DNA of 22,554 nucleotides. Origin: a virus. The stretch lies in IMG/VR virus record IMGVR_UViG_3300030085_000338, positions 1-22,554 of that record. One strand, 5' to 3'. This document shows, piece by piece, positions 9,028-16,096 of the stretch. The notes below the pieces were generated by a model. That model searched no databases and was not told the DNA's origin. It worked only from the letters and a program-made list of their open reading frames with translations. Position numbers and translations under genes: made by a program. Position 1 is the stretch's first letter. Every line of letters starts with the position of its first letter.

Positions 9028-9070
9028 TGCCGGAGTAGATAATCTAGCATGTTTAAAAAAAGGTGATTAA

Positions 9071-9283
9071 GTGAGTGAAAAAACTGTAAGAGAATTAGAA
9101 AGAGAATTGGCTGCTGCAAGAGCAAAAGTGTATAATGAGCGTAAGATACAACCTAATAGGGATTTAGACGCAGTAGGCATTGATTTGTCTAGAACAGTAG
9201 AGAAAAAAATCCCTGATAGTAACGATATACCTGATGTAATTCTAATGCCAAAAAGAAAGAGAAATAGTGAAAACAAGTGGTAA
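9071..9283 (+). CDS. Small charged coiled-coil protein
   Basis: A 70-residue protein starting at GTG 9071, supported by a GGTGATTAA site directly upstream. The N-terminal half (EKTVRELERELAAARAKVY) is a strong amphipathic helix likely to form a coiled coil. The second half is polar with a basic end (PKRKRNSENKW). There are no cysteines or membrane segments, and I recognise no family. Position just after the portal suggests a small head or connector component. Its stop lies within the start region of the next gene. Confidence 0.7.
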   Translation: MSEKTVRELERELAAARAKVYNERKIQPNRDLDAVGIDLSRTVEKKIPDSNDIPDVILMPKRKRNSENKW

Positions 9284-10632
9284 GCGTGTCTATATTATTA
9301 AAAGCAGATATTTATGGTCATAAAGAGCCTATGGCTAAAACTGCTTATGTATTAGACCAAATTAAAAAAACATTTTCTCCTCAAGTTAAAGAGTTATTAA
9401 GCAATAAAATACCTGAAAACTTTGTTAACAATTTGGAAAATGTAGTTAGAGTTACTAATGAAGATTGGAGAGATAAACTTAGACAGTCTTTATCTGATGA
9501 TTTGATGACGGCTACTGGTGGATTCAAACGATTAGGTTCAGAAGAACGTACTTCCGAAGGTAAACCAAAACCTAAAAAAATAGATATGAGTAAGTTATTT
9601 GTAGCGATAACTGCACACCGTAAAGTGTTTAAACAATTTTTAAAATTCAAAGAAGATAATGCTGCTATAATATTGATAGCAGGTATGTCTGATGATATGC
9701 GTAGTCCTCAAAATAAAACAGAACTGGAAAAATTTGAAGAAAGTTTGGAAGATGGTTCAGATGAAAAATCAATTTATGAATCGTTTAAAGCAGACCCTAC
9801 TATATTTGACAAGGTAGAAACTGCAATTGCTACATTAGATAAATTAGAAAACCAATTATCTAGAAAGGATAGAAAAACAGATGATGAATATTCTTTTCTT
9901 TCAACCCTTAGAAATCTATTGGCTAGATATGGTAAAGATTCTAGAATAGAAAATTACAAGGGTGAATTAGAAACATTACAGAGTGAATCTAAGTTATTTA
10001 CTCAAAAAAATATTTTTAAATTTTTAAGAAAATATGAAAAAGGTACACATCCAGTACAATTATTAGATATTTTAAATGAAGAGTATTCTGGTAAAACAGG
10101 AATAGAGTTACTTAAAGAAATATTTACCCAAAGAGGATTTAAACTCGAAGAAATAAAGGTTGGAGATTTAGGTAGGTTGAAGGATTTTATTAATCTAGAT
10201 TATAGAAAAGTGGCTTCACAAATTAAAGTCGCTATGAATCCTGACGCTACTAAATCAGAAATTAAAACCCTTGCTGAAATGCCTAAAAATAAAATAATTG
10301 ATTACGCTGATACAATAGAACTAAGATTGATGGATTTAATAGATGATGAAGAAGAGAGAGAAACATATTATCTAACTGAACCTGACCCAATGTTTGATGA
10401 AGAAGGGATGCCTAAAGATGTTAGTATAGGTGTAGCAGATATACAGGATGAAGATTATAAAATAGAATTAAAAAGAACTACTGAATTATATGCATTTATG
10501 TATTATTTAGCAGAATTAAGGGAAATATCTTTAGATAGGTCATTGCTACGAAATGATGTACATACTGTTAAAGTTGAGTCTTTACCTGAAAAGTTTGCTA
10601 TATTAAGAGAAGTCATGGAGGATTTAGAATGA
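9277..10632 (+). CDS. Unrecognised helical protein, 451 residues
   Basis: Predominantly helical and charged, with many Lys/Glu/Asp residues, no cysteine clusters, no signal peptide and no catalytic motif that I recognise. The start is uncertain: GTG 9277 has an AGTGA site 6 bases upstream, while GTG 9286 is also in frame and would shorten the protein by three residues. The gene overlaps the previous stop by 7 bases, and its stop overlaps the next start as ATGA. It lies in a run of unassigned proteins between portal and ligase, so it may be a virion or head-tail joining component, but the sequence does not show which. Confidence 0.8.
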   Translation: MVSVSILLKADIYGHKEPMAKTAYVLDQIKKTFSPQVKELLSNKIPENFVNNLENVVRVTNEDWRDKLRQSLSDDLMTATGGFKRLGSEERTSEGKPKPKKIDMSKLFVAITAHRKVFKQFLKFKEDNAAIILIAGMSDDMRSPQNKTELEKFEESLEDGSDEKSIYESFKADPTIFDKVETAIATLDKLENQLSRKDRKTDDEYSFLSTLRNLLARYGKDSRIENYKGELETLQSESKLFTQKNIFKFLRKYEKGTHPVQLLDILNEEYSGKTGIELLKEIFTQRGFKLEEIKVGDLGRLKDFINLDYRKVASQIKVAMNPDATKSEIKTLAEMPKNKIIDYADTIELRLMDLIDDEEERETYYLTEPDPMFDEEGMPKDVSIGVADIQDEDYKIELKRTTELYAFMYYLAELREISLDRSLLRNDVHTVKVESLPEKFAILREVMEDLE

Positions 10633-10952
10633 GTTGGAAAAAAGCCATTAAAAAAGATTTAATGCCTTACGGGGAACAGATGGAAAATGAAGCAAGAAAT
10701 TCTCATAATCCTGAAAGACACATTAGAGATGCCATTGATGACATACTTGGAGATGTAAGACAAGATATGTTTAGAGGCGGATTAACAAATGATTTACTTG
10801 AAAGATTAGACGATGCATCAGACTATGAACACATTACCTATACTGAACCTAGTGAAAAAGAAATAAGAAACGCATTACTACCCGTTATAGAAAAGTTGGT
10901 AAAAGACCACTTTAAGTTTGATATGTCAAAATATAGATATGAAGGGCCATGA
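10629..10952 (+). CDS. Small Trp-tagged helical protein
   Basis: 107 residues, beginning MSWKKAIKKDL, the same kind of N-terminal Trp tag found on other small proteins in this region. The rest is acidic and helical (RHIRDAIDDILGDV, then LLPVIEKLVKDHF). No cysteines and no known domain. It starts in an ATGA overlap with the upstream gene, so translation is probably coupled. A head-tail connector or minor virion protein is possible from position and size; I have no direct evidence for this. Confidence 0.75.
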   Translation: MSWKKAIKKDLMPYGEQMENEARNSHNPERHIRDAIDDILGDVRQDMFRGGLTNDLLERLDDASDYEHITYTEPSEKEIRNALLPVIEKLVKDHFKFDMSKYRYEGP

Positions 10953-10963
10953 GGTGATTTAGA

Positions 10964-11293
10964 ATGAGTTGGCAATATACACTTCAAAAGGCTGATAGTG
11001 GTTTGTTAGAAAAACTAGAACCTAAAGAAAAAAAGAAGTTGAAGAAATTACTTCAATCTACTCAACCTTCTGAATATTTTGGTCAAGATTTAACTAAACT
11101 ATCTTCTCTTATAGATGAGATGAAGAAGGTTGAATTAATCAAAGGCGATAAGAAACTAACTAAAAAATTAAATAGGTTTGATGAAAAGAACTTAAGTATC
11201 GTAGCGTCGGCAGCAGAACTAAGGAAGGACTATGAAACTTTGTATAATCAATTGAGGAGTATGGTTTATCCAAGTAAAAAAGGTGATTTATAA
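10964..11293 (+). CDS. Small Trp-tagged Lys-rich helical protein
   Basis: 109 residues beginning MSWQYTLQKAD, followed by a Lys-rich helix (EKLEPKEKKKLKKLLQ) and further helices. The start follows a GGTGATTTAGA site. The stop and the next start share one base in TAATG. The N-terminal tag resembles that of the preceding gene, but the remainder does not look obviously homologous. No family recognised; likely a minor assembly or connector protein by context only. Confidence 0.75.
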   Translation: MSWQYTLQKADSGLLEKLEPKEKKKLKKLLQSTQPSEYFGQDLTKLSSLIDEMKKVELIKGDKKLTKKLNRFDEKNLSIVASAAELRKDYETLYNQLRSMVYPSKKGDL

Positions 11294-11520
11294 TGAGTGA
11301 AGAAAATGAAATATTATTACTAATGAAAGAGTTAGTTGACAAAGTAAAAGCACTAGAAGATACAGTATATAGACAAGATAATTTGTTAATGAAATCAGGT
11401 TTTGTAGTATCTACATCACCAAAACCTGCAATTGTAAATGGTTCTGCACCAACCAGTGATGTAATATCTAAAATGGATTGGGATGATATTCACAAAATTG
11501 TGGAAAGGATTGAGGGGTGA
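11293..11520 (+). CDS. Coiled-coil protein with scaffold-like C-terminal peptide
   Basis: 75 residues. Residues 1-33 form a leucine-rich amphipathic helix likely to oligomerise. A flexible Ser/Pro/Ala stretch follows, and the protein ends with M61-D-W-D-D-I-H and a short helix. The same ending (MSWGDIH plus a short helix) closes the protease-scaffold protein at 14876-16084, and the DNA of the two segments is also similar. In known tailed phages the scaffold C-terminus binds the coat protein, so this protein may be a second scaffold-like or coat-binding factor. That role is inference. Its GGTGATTTATA ribosome site ends just before the start, and its own stop forms part of the GGTGA site of the next gene. 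Confidence 0.75.
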   Translation: MSEENEILLLMKELVDKVKALEDTVYRQDNLLMKSGFVVSTSPKPAIVNGSAPTSDVISKMDWDDIHKIVERIEG

Positions 11521-11525
11521 AAAAA

Positions 11526-12272
11526 ATGCCGGAAAGAGTAACAAAAGAAGAGAAAATAGTAGAATTAGCAATATTGAAAGCAAAGGAAGTTTTAGCAGAA
11601 TTTAAAGATGGTACAACTGTTGCTAACAAAGAAGATGTAATGGGTGAAGAAGTTAAGTTGAAAAGCCCTCCTAAAAATCCTAAAGAAGAAAAGATAAAAA
11701 ATCCAACAGGTGATGAAGGATATGGTTATGTTGGTAAATCAGTAATGAAAGATTATTTATCTGATGAAAGAGACAGGGATAAACAAAGTAAAATTAGAGT
11801 ATTACAGTCTAAATTAGATGATGTTAAAACCGAATTAGAGGAATTAGAAATAACAGGTTCAGATAAAAATTCTATGGGATTCGATGCTACGCAAGGCGAA
11901 AGACAGAAAAAATTGTTACAAGATGAACAAAGAATAACTCAACAGATTGGTAGATTATACGATTCTTTGGGTAAAGCAATTATGCTAAAGAGATTATTAA
12001 AAGCCGGTACTGGATTAGATTTAGTATATAGAAGTACAGAAATTGATTCTATAACAAAATCTAAAATGGATGATATTAGAGGTCAATTCCAAGAAGCATA
12101 TCAAAGGTTTATGAATAGCCCTATGAAAGAAGATGACATGAGAAGATATGAAAAAGAGTATATGGAATTGAAGCAAATTGTATCAAGATTAGGATTACAA
12201 GGCGAAACTGAAATGGATGCTGAACATGGTGCGGCTGCTCAAGATAAAAGAAGATATAAGTTTAAACTTTAA
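11526..12272 (+). CDS. Unrecognised coiled-coil protein
   Basis: 248 residues from ATG 11526, chosen because GGTGA at 11516-11520 lies 5 bases upstream; the in-frame GTG at 11517 falls inside that site. Residues about 80-115 and 125-160 look like coiled coils (KIRVLQSKLDDVKTELEELE). A Pro/Lys-rich linker sits near residue 50-65, and the protein ends basic (DKRRYKFKL). No known domain or cysteines. It is the last gene before the ligase and may be structural, but that is only from context. Confidence 0.75.
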   Translation: MPERVTKEEKIVELAILKAKEVLAEFKDGTTVANKEDVMGEEVKLKSPPKNPKEEKIKNPTGDEGYGYVGKSVMKDYLSDERDRDKQSKIRVLQSKLDDVKTELEELEITGSDKNSMGFDATQGERQKKLLQDEQRITQQIGRLYDSLGKAIMLKRLLKAGTGLDLVYRSTEIDSITKSKMDDIRGQFQEAYQRFMNSPMKEDDMRRYEKEYMELKQIVSRLGLQGETEMDAEHGAAAQDKRRYKFKL

Positions 12273-12275
12273 TCG

Positions 12276-12285
12276 GTATAAATAG
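12276..12285 (+). promoter_or_regulatory. TATA-like box upstream of ligase gene
   Basis: The 22-base gap before the ligase contains GTATAAATAG, which looks like an archaeal TATA box. Its centre is only about 15 bases from the ATG, so a start site 25-27 bases downstream would fall inside the coding sequence. A weak AGTGGT ribosome site is also present. I list it as a possible promoter only, because in AT-rich DNA such matches are common. Confidence 0.2.
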
Positions 12286-12294
12286 AGTGGTTAA

Positions 12295-14844
12295 ATGTCA
12301 ATATCAGGTGTGGTATTCGAGAAAAAAAAAGATGTGCTTACAAAGCGTGTTTTAGATTTTTTTGAGCGTACCCGTTATTCTTATCTATCTGCATTGGAAG
12401 ACCCAAAAGAATATGGTAAGAATTGGAAAAGAACTGTCAAATCTATAAGAACTCAGTTTGATTCTTTGGATGCATTTACAGGACTTTTAAAAAAACATTT
12501 AGATGAAGATATTGTATTTGATGATAATGTAGAAGACCCTACTTCTATGGAAGCACGTAAATTATATGACGCTGTTAAAAGTTTAAGATTTGAATCTAAA
12601 GAAATCAGTGACCCGTTTTCAGAACAATTGGGTGATAATGTAATTGAAACATTGTTGTCTAATAATAGTGTTTTTGCTGCTTTTATTCATTATGCACTAA
12701 GAGCACACAGTATGCCATTACCTGAATCGGCATGGAAAAAACACAATTTGAGTCCTGATGAAATAACTCAAGGTGCTATGGGATTAGACTTAGAAGTCAA
12801 AGACATTCCATTATATATTTCAGAACATTATGGAGATGATAAAAATACTAAAAGAATTAAAACTAAGTTCAAAAGCATGTTATCCTTATTAGAAAAAGTA
12901 TTTTTAGAAGAATATACTTCTGTGCAATGGAACAAATTAGTTGATATTAGTATTAAAAAATCAGAAGAAAAATCAGAAGAAGAGAAGGCAGAAATTAATT
13001 TTATAGTACCAAACAAACCAATGTATAGAATATTTGAATTAAATGATATGGAACAACTTAAAGGATTTACAGGTGAATATGTTGTTCAAGAAAAATATGA
13101 TGGTATGAGAGTACAGTTACATAAGATAGATGGTAAAGTAAAAATATATTCTTATAATCAAAAAGATATCACTGAAAAATGTAAAGAACAAGTTGAACAA
13201 TTAAATAAAAAACAATTTGGTGATTGTATATTAGATGGGGAACTAATGCTATTTAGAGGAGAAGAACCTTTACATAGAGCATCTGTTATTAATTATATTT
13301 TTAAGAAACCTGTTGATGGTTTAAAATTAAGATTACATGTATTTGACATAATGAGACATGAAGAAAGAGATTTGATGGATGTACCATTAAGAGAAAGAAT
13401 TAACATTCTGATGTATCAGTATTCTCAACATTCATCAGAAGATTTAGCATTCCCGTCTAAAAAAGATACAAGAATTGCAGACTCAATCAAGGAAGTTGGT
13501 ACGTATGCTGAAACTATTATGCAACTACCTGCATCAGAAGGAGTTGTAATAAAGGATATTGAATCAACATATCAAATGGGTAGTAGAAAAAATCCTAAAT
13601 GGGTTAAATGGAAAAAGTTTGTAGATTTGGATGTTATAGTATTAGATTCTAAGAAAACTAAAAGTGATTTATATTCTTATTCTATTGGTATTGGGCCTGT
13701 TACAGCAGAAGAGGCTAGAAAATATACTACAAAGGAACTGGATGATAAAGCATATATTCCTGTTGGTAAAGCATTGAATACTAAACAGTCGGTAGAAGTA
13801 GGTTCGATTGTAAGAGTGAAAGTAGATGAAGTAAAGAAAACTAAAGAAGGTTTTAGTTTATATTCTGCTAAAGTAATAGAAATACCTGAAGTTACTCAAT
13901 CGGATAAACTGTCAACATTAGAATTACTATCAGACAAAACAAAAAAATCTATTTGGGAAGATTTAGATAAACCTTTTAAATATAGATTAAAGGGTGTTAA
14001 AAAAATGTATATTACAGATGATATACATGGTGAAGCAGAAATAATATTAAAATCTGATTTTGATGGATTTACTATTATGGGTTTTAGTGGAGATAATCTA
14101 ATGGAGAAAAAAGCCCTATACGACATAGATGTTTGGAAAGAAGATTTAAAATTAGCAATTAAAACTATACGTTCTGAATTAAGATTATCAATAAAGAATA
14201 AGTTGATAGAAATAGATGAGCCAGTAAAATTTGAAGAAGTATTAGAGTTTGTAAAAGAACATCACATGGATAGATTTGAAAGTACAGCATTCGATGGTGA
14301 TGTTAAAAGATTTAAAAAATGGTTAATAACTCAAGAAGATATTGTTTATGATAAAACAAATGAAACTTTTACTGCTAATAATGAGATGATAGAAAAACAA
14401 CCTAAGAAAAATCCAAAAGAAGGTAATTATATTATCCAAAAGAGAGAAGATGGTAATTTAGAATTGATTATTAAAACGTCTGAAAAAACTATGGCTTGGT
14501 TATTTGATATTGAAACAACTTCTGATGTTTATAACTTATTTGGTAAATCAGGTAAGTTCCCTGCTAAAATAATTACATCTGGTGTTAAAGAAGGTAAAGT
14601 AATTGATAGTGGTAAAATAATATTAGGTGTTCAAAAAGATGGTTATCACGAATATAAATTAGAAGGTGATAAGTTTGATACTAGATTACATGTTAGGGTT
14701 GTACCTTTAGATGGTAAAGATACTTGGGTAACATGGACTGGTAAAAAACAAACTATGTTAGATAGTAAAGAAGATGAGGGAGTATGGGATATTACACTTG
14801 ACAGGTATAATAAATTAGACTTACCCGAATCTGAATCCGCTTAG
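12295..14844 (+). CDS. ATP-dependent DNA ligase with long C-terminal extension
   Basis: 849 residues. Seals nicks in DNA using ATP through a lysine-AMP intermediate. The nucleotidyltransferase core shows motif I EKYDGMR (nucleophile K267), a SYNQKDIT segment, motif III DGELMLF (D314, E316), motif IIIa LHVFDIM (348-353), motif IV EGVVIK (E415, K420) and motif V KWVKWK (435-440). An OB-fold-like region follows to about 530. The N-terminal 235 residues are helical and may replace the usual DNA-binding domain. Residues about 545-849 are an extension that I cannot assign; its last part (beta-rich, ending WVTWTGKKQ and GVWDI) has a faint resemblance to the LigD phosphoesterase fold without its key His. 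Ligases usually lie in replication modules; here it sits inside the head-assembly genes. Core activity confident, extension unknown. Confidence 0.93.
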   Translation: MSISGVVFEKKKDVLTKRVLDFFERTRYSYLSALEDPKEYGKNWKRTVKSIRTQFDSLDAFTGLLKKHLDEDIVFDDNVEDPTSMEARKLYDAVKSLRFESKEISDPFSEQLGDNVIETLLSNNSVFAAFIHYALRAHSMPLPESAWKKHNLSPDEITQGAMGLDLEVKDIPLYISEHYGDDKNTKRIKTKFKSMLSLLEKVFLEEYTSVQWNKLVDISIKKSEEKSEEEKAEINFIVPNKPMYRIFELNDMEQLKGFTGEYVVQEKYDGMRVQLHKIDGKVKIYSYNQKDITEKCKEQVEQLNKKQFGDCILDGELMLFRGEEPLHRASVINYIFKKPVDGLKLRLHVFDIMRHEERDLMDVPLRERINILMYQYSQHSSEDLAFPSKKDTRIADSIKEVGTYAETIMQLPASEGVVIKDIESTYQMGSRKNPKWVKWKKFVDLDVIVLDSKKTKSDLYSYSIGIGPVTAEEARKYTTKELDDKAYIPVGKALNTKQSVEVGSIVRVKVDEVKKTKEGFSLYSAKVIEIPEVTQSDKLSTLELLSDKTKKSIWEDLDKPFKYRLKGVKKMYITDDIHGEAEIILKSDFDGFTIMGFSGDNLMEKKALYDIDVWKEDLKLAIKTIRSELRLSIKNKLIEIDEPVKFEEVLEFVKEHHMDRFESTAFDGDVKRFKKWLITQEDIVYDKTNETFTANNEMIEKQPKKNPKEGNYIIQKREDGNLELIIKTSEKTMAWLFDIETTSDVYNLFGKSGKFPAKIITSGVKEGKVIDSGKIILGVQKDGYHEYKLEGDKFDTRLHVRVVPLDGKDTWVTWTGKKQTMLDSKEDEGVWDITLDRYNKLDLPESESA

Positions 14845-14853
14845 TTAATATAG
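14845..14853 (+). promoter_or_regulatory. Possible archaeal TATA box, leaderless start of protease gene
   Basis: TTAATATAG follows the ligase stop codon directly. Its centre is about 27 bases upstream of the ATG at 14876, the spacing expected between an archaeal TATA box and a transcription start. The 31-base gap has no GGTGA or GGAGG site, unlike nearly all other genes here, which fits a leaderless transcript starting at the ATG. It is a short match in AT-rich DNA, so support is moderate. Confidence 0.35.
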
Positions 14854-14875
14854 TTAAAGTAAAAATGCTTGTTCA

Positions 14876-16084
14876 ATGTTGGCTGCTCCGATGCGTCTTG
14901 TTAATCATGATGTTAGAGATTTTAGTATCCTAAAGTCCGACGATTTGATTATTGGTGGCTATGCTTCAATTGAAATGGTAGATAAGCAAAACGACTTAAT
15001 TACCATTAAAGCACTAGAAAGTGCTGTTGAGGGATTTATGGCTAATAAGAAGTTTAGAAATGTAATGTCTAATCATTCTAATGTACAGGTTGGAGAAGTA
15101 ATTGATAGTTACAGAGATAAAAATGGAACTGTTCATAAAACTCATGTTGATGATGTAGGTTTTTATGTAGTTATCAAATTAAGAGATGATATAGAAAAAG
15201 CAAAAGAAATATCTAGAAATATTAGAAAAGGAACATTACGTTCTTTTAGCATAGGAGGTCAGGCTATTTCCAAAAGAAGCCGTAAATCAGATGATTTAGG
15301 CGATTATAATGAAATAGATGGTCTTGAATTACACGAAGTCACAATTTGCGAAAAGGGTATTAACCCCGAAGCCAAATTTGATATATTAAAGGAAGAAAAA
15401 GGTGAAAAAAAGATGACTGAGAAGTTGGAAAAAGCCCTTGAGGAGTTAAATGACTTGATGAAACAAGTTAATTCTCTCAACAAGGAAGAAGAAGAAATGA
15501 TGGATACATCAATGGAAGAAAACATGGAATACATGTCTATGGATTCAGGCCATGATGATAAAGAAATGATGGACTATGAAAAAGCAGAGGCAGATGATGA
15601 AGAAGCAAAAGCATTAGATGACCAAGATTTAGAACACATAGAAGCAGGTGAAGAAGTTGTATCAGGTGGAAACCCAACTGCAACCCCTGCACCTCTGAAA
15701 GTATCTAAAGAATGGGAATCTTCTGATTTCACTTCACTAGATTTGTCAGCAGAAAATATTGAAAAAGCATATGAACAATATAAGGCTGAACAACTAGAAA
15801 AGATTGCATATGAAAACCTATCAAAGCAATTTGAATCAAGGTTCGTTGCAGAACAAAACGTCAGAAAGTCTGCTGTTGAAAGAGCAGAATATGATGCACG
15901 TACAGAAGTAGCAGCACTCAAAGAAGAGTTTGCTGAACTACGTAAGTCTTTATCTGCTAAAGATAATGAAATAGCAAAAGCAAAAGAAGTTTCGTTTGGA
16001 TTACCTGAAGGTTTCCCAACCTCATCAGAAGAGTTATCTTCAATGAGTTGGGGAGATATTCACAATCTAGCGAGGAAGTTTTAG
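14876..16084 (+). CDS. Prohead protease-scaffold fusion
   Basis: 402 residues. The N-terminal 170 residues match the S78/XkdF type of head maturation protease: LIIGGYASIEMVDKQND near the front, a histidine in MSNHSNVQVGEV (H67), a serine in LRSFSIGG (S123 or S125) and acidic residues E151/E154 in LHEVTICEKG. The order and spacing fit the HK97 protease catalytic set. After residue 180 the protein becomes a very acidic, Met/Glu-rich coiled-coil region typical of scaffold, ending in MSWGDIHNLARKF. The protease cleaves scaffold and capsid protein inside the prohead. It lies directly upstream of the capsid gene. A good ribosome site inside the gene suggests that the scaffold half is also made alone. 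The start ATG 14876 has no ribosome site; no earlier in-frame start exists after the TAA at 14855. Confidence 0.92.
   Translation: MLAAPMRLVNHDVRDFSILKSDDLIIGGYASIEMVDKQNDLITIKALESAVEGFMANKKFRNVMSNHSNVQVGEVIDSYRDKNGTVHKTHVDDVGFYVVIKLRDDIEKAKEISRNIRKGTLRSFSIGGQAISKRSRKSDDLGDYNEIDGLELHEVTICEKGINPEAKFDILKEEKGEKKMTEKLEKALEELNDLMKQVNSLNKEEEEMMDTSMEENMEYMSMDSGHDDKEMMDYEKAEADDEEAKALDDQDLEHIEAGEEVVSGGNPTATPAPLKVSKEWESSDFTSLDLSAENIEKAYEQYKAEQLEKIAYENLSKQFESRFVAEQNVRKSAVERAEYDARTEVAALKEEFAELRKSLSAKDNEIAKAKEVSFGLPEGFPTSSEELSSMSWGDIHNLARKF
15401..15405 (+). promoter_or_regulatory. Internal ribosome-binding site for nested scaffold
   Basis: GGTGA lies 7 bases before the in-frame ATG at 15413, within the protease-scaffold gene. 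The layout (AAAGGTGAAAAAAAGATG) is nearly identical to that of the true start at 18706. It falls exactly at the boundary between the protease and scaffold halves. Confidence 0.55.
15413..16084 (+). CDS. Nested scaffold protein, in frame within the protease gene
   Basis: A proposed 223-residue product starting at Met180 of the protease-scaffold gene and sharing its stop. It would hold only the scaffold half: a coiled coil (MTEKLEKALEELNDLMKQV), an acidic Met/Glu/Asp-rich middle, a second long helical region (residues 290-370 of the full protein) and the C-terminal MSWGDIH peptide that probably touches the coat protein. The evidence is the internal GGTGA site with normal spacing and the exact fit to the domain boundary. 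The same arrangement is known in phage lambda, where Nu3 is nested in gene C. Free scaffold in excess over protease would make sense for assembly. That this start is used is inference. Confidence 0.55.
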   Translation: MTEKLEKALEELNDLMKQVNSLNKEEEEMMDTSMEENMEYMSMDSGHDDKEMMDYEKAEADDEEAKALDDQDLEHIEAGEEVVSGGNPTATPAPLKVSKEWESSDFTSLDLSAENIEKAYEQYKAEQLEKIAYENLSKQFESRFVAEQNVRKSAVERAEYDARTEVAALKEEFAELRKSLSAKDNEIAKAKEVSFGLPEGFPTSSEELSSMSWGDIHNLARKF

Positions 16085-16096
16085 GAGTGATATAAA

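Noticed and set aside
7332-9070. Loose similarity of the gaps before the portal (CGGAGAATCGGGTAATC) and before 9071 (CCGGAGTAGATAATC)
   Set aside because: The match is short and gapped, and no function or position rule unites the two.
13930-14844. LigD-type 3'-phosphoesterase domain at the ligase C-terminus
   Set aside because: General strand pattern and ending look similar, but the His and Arg signature expected for catalysis is absent; kept only as a weak alternative.
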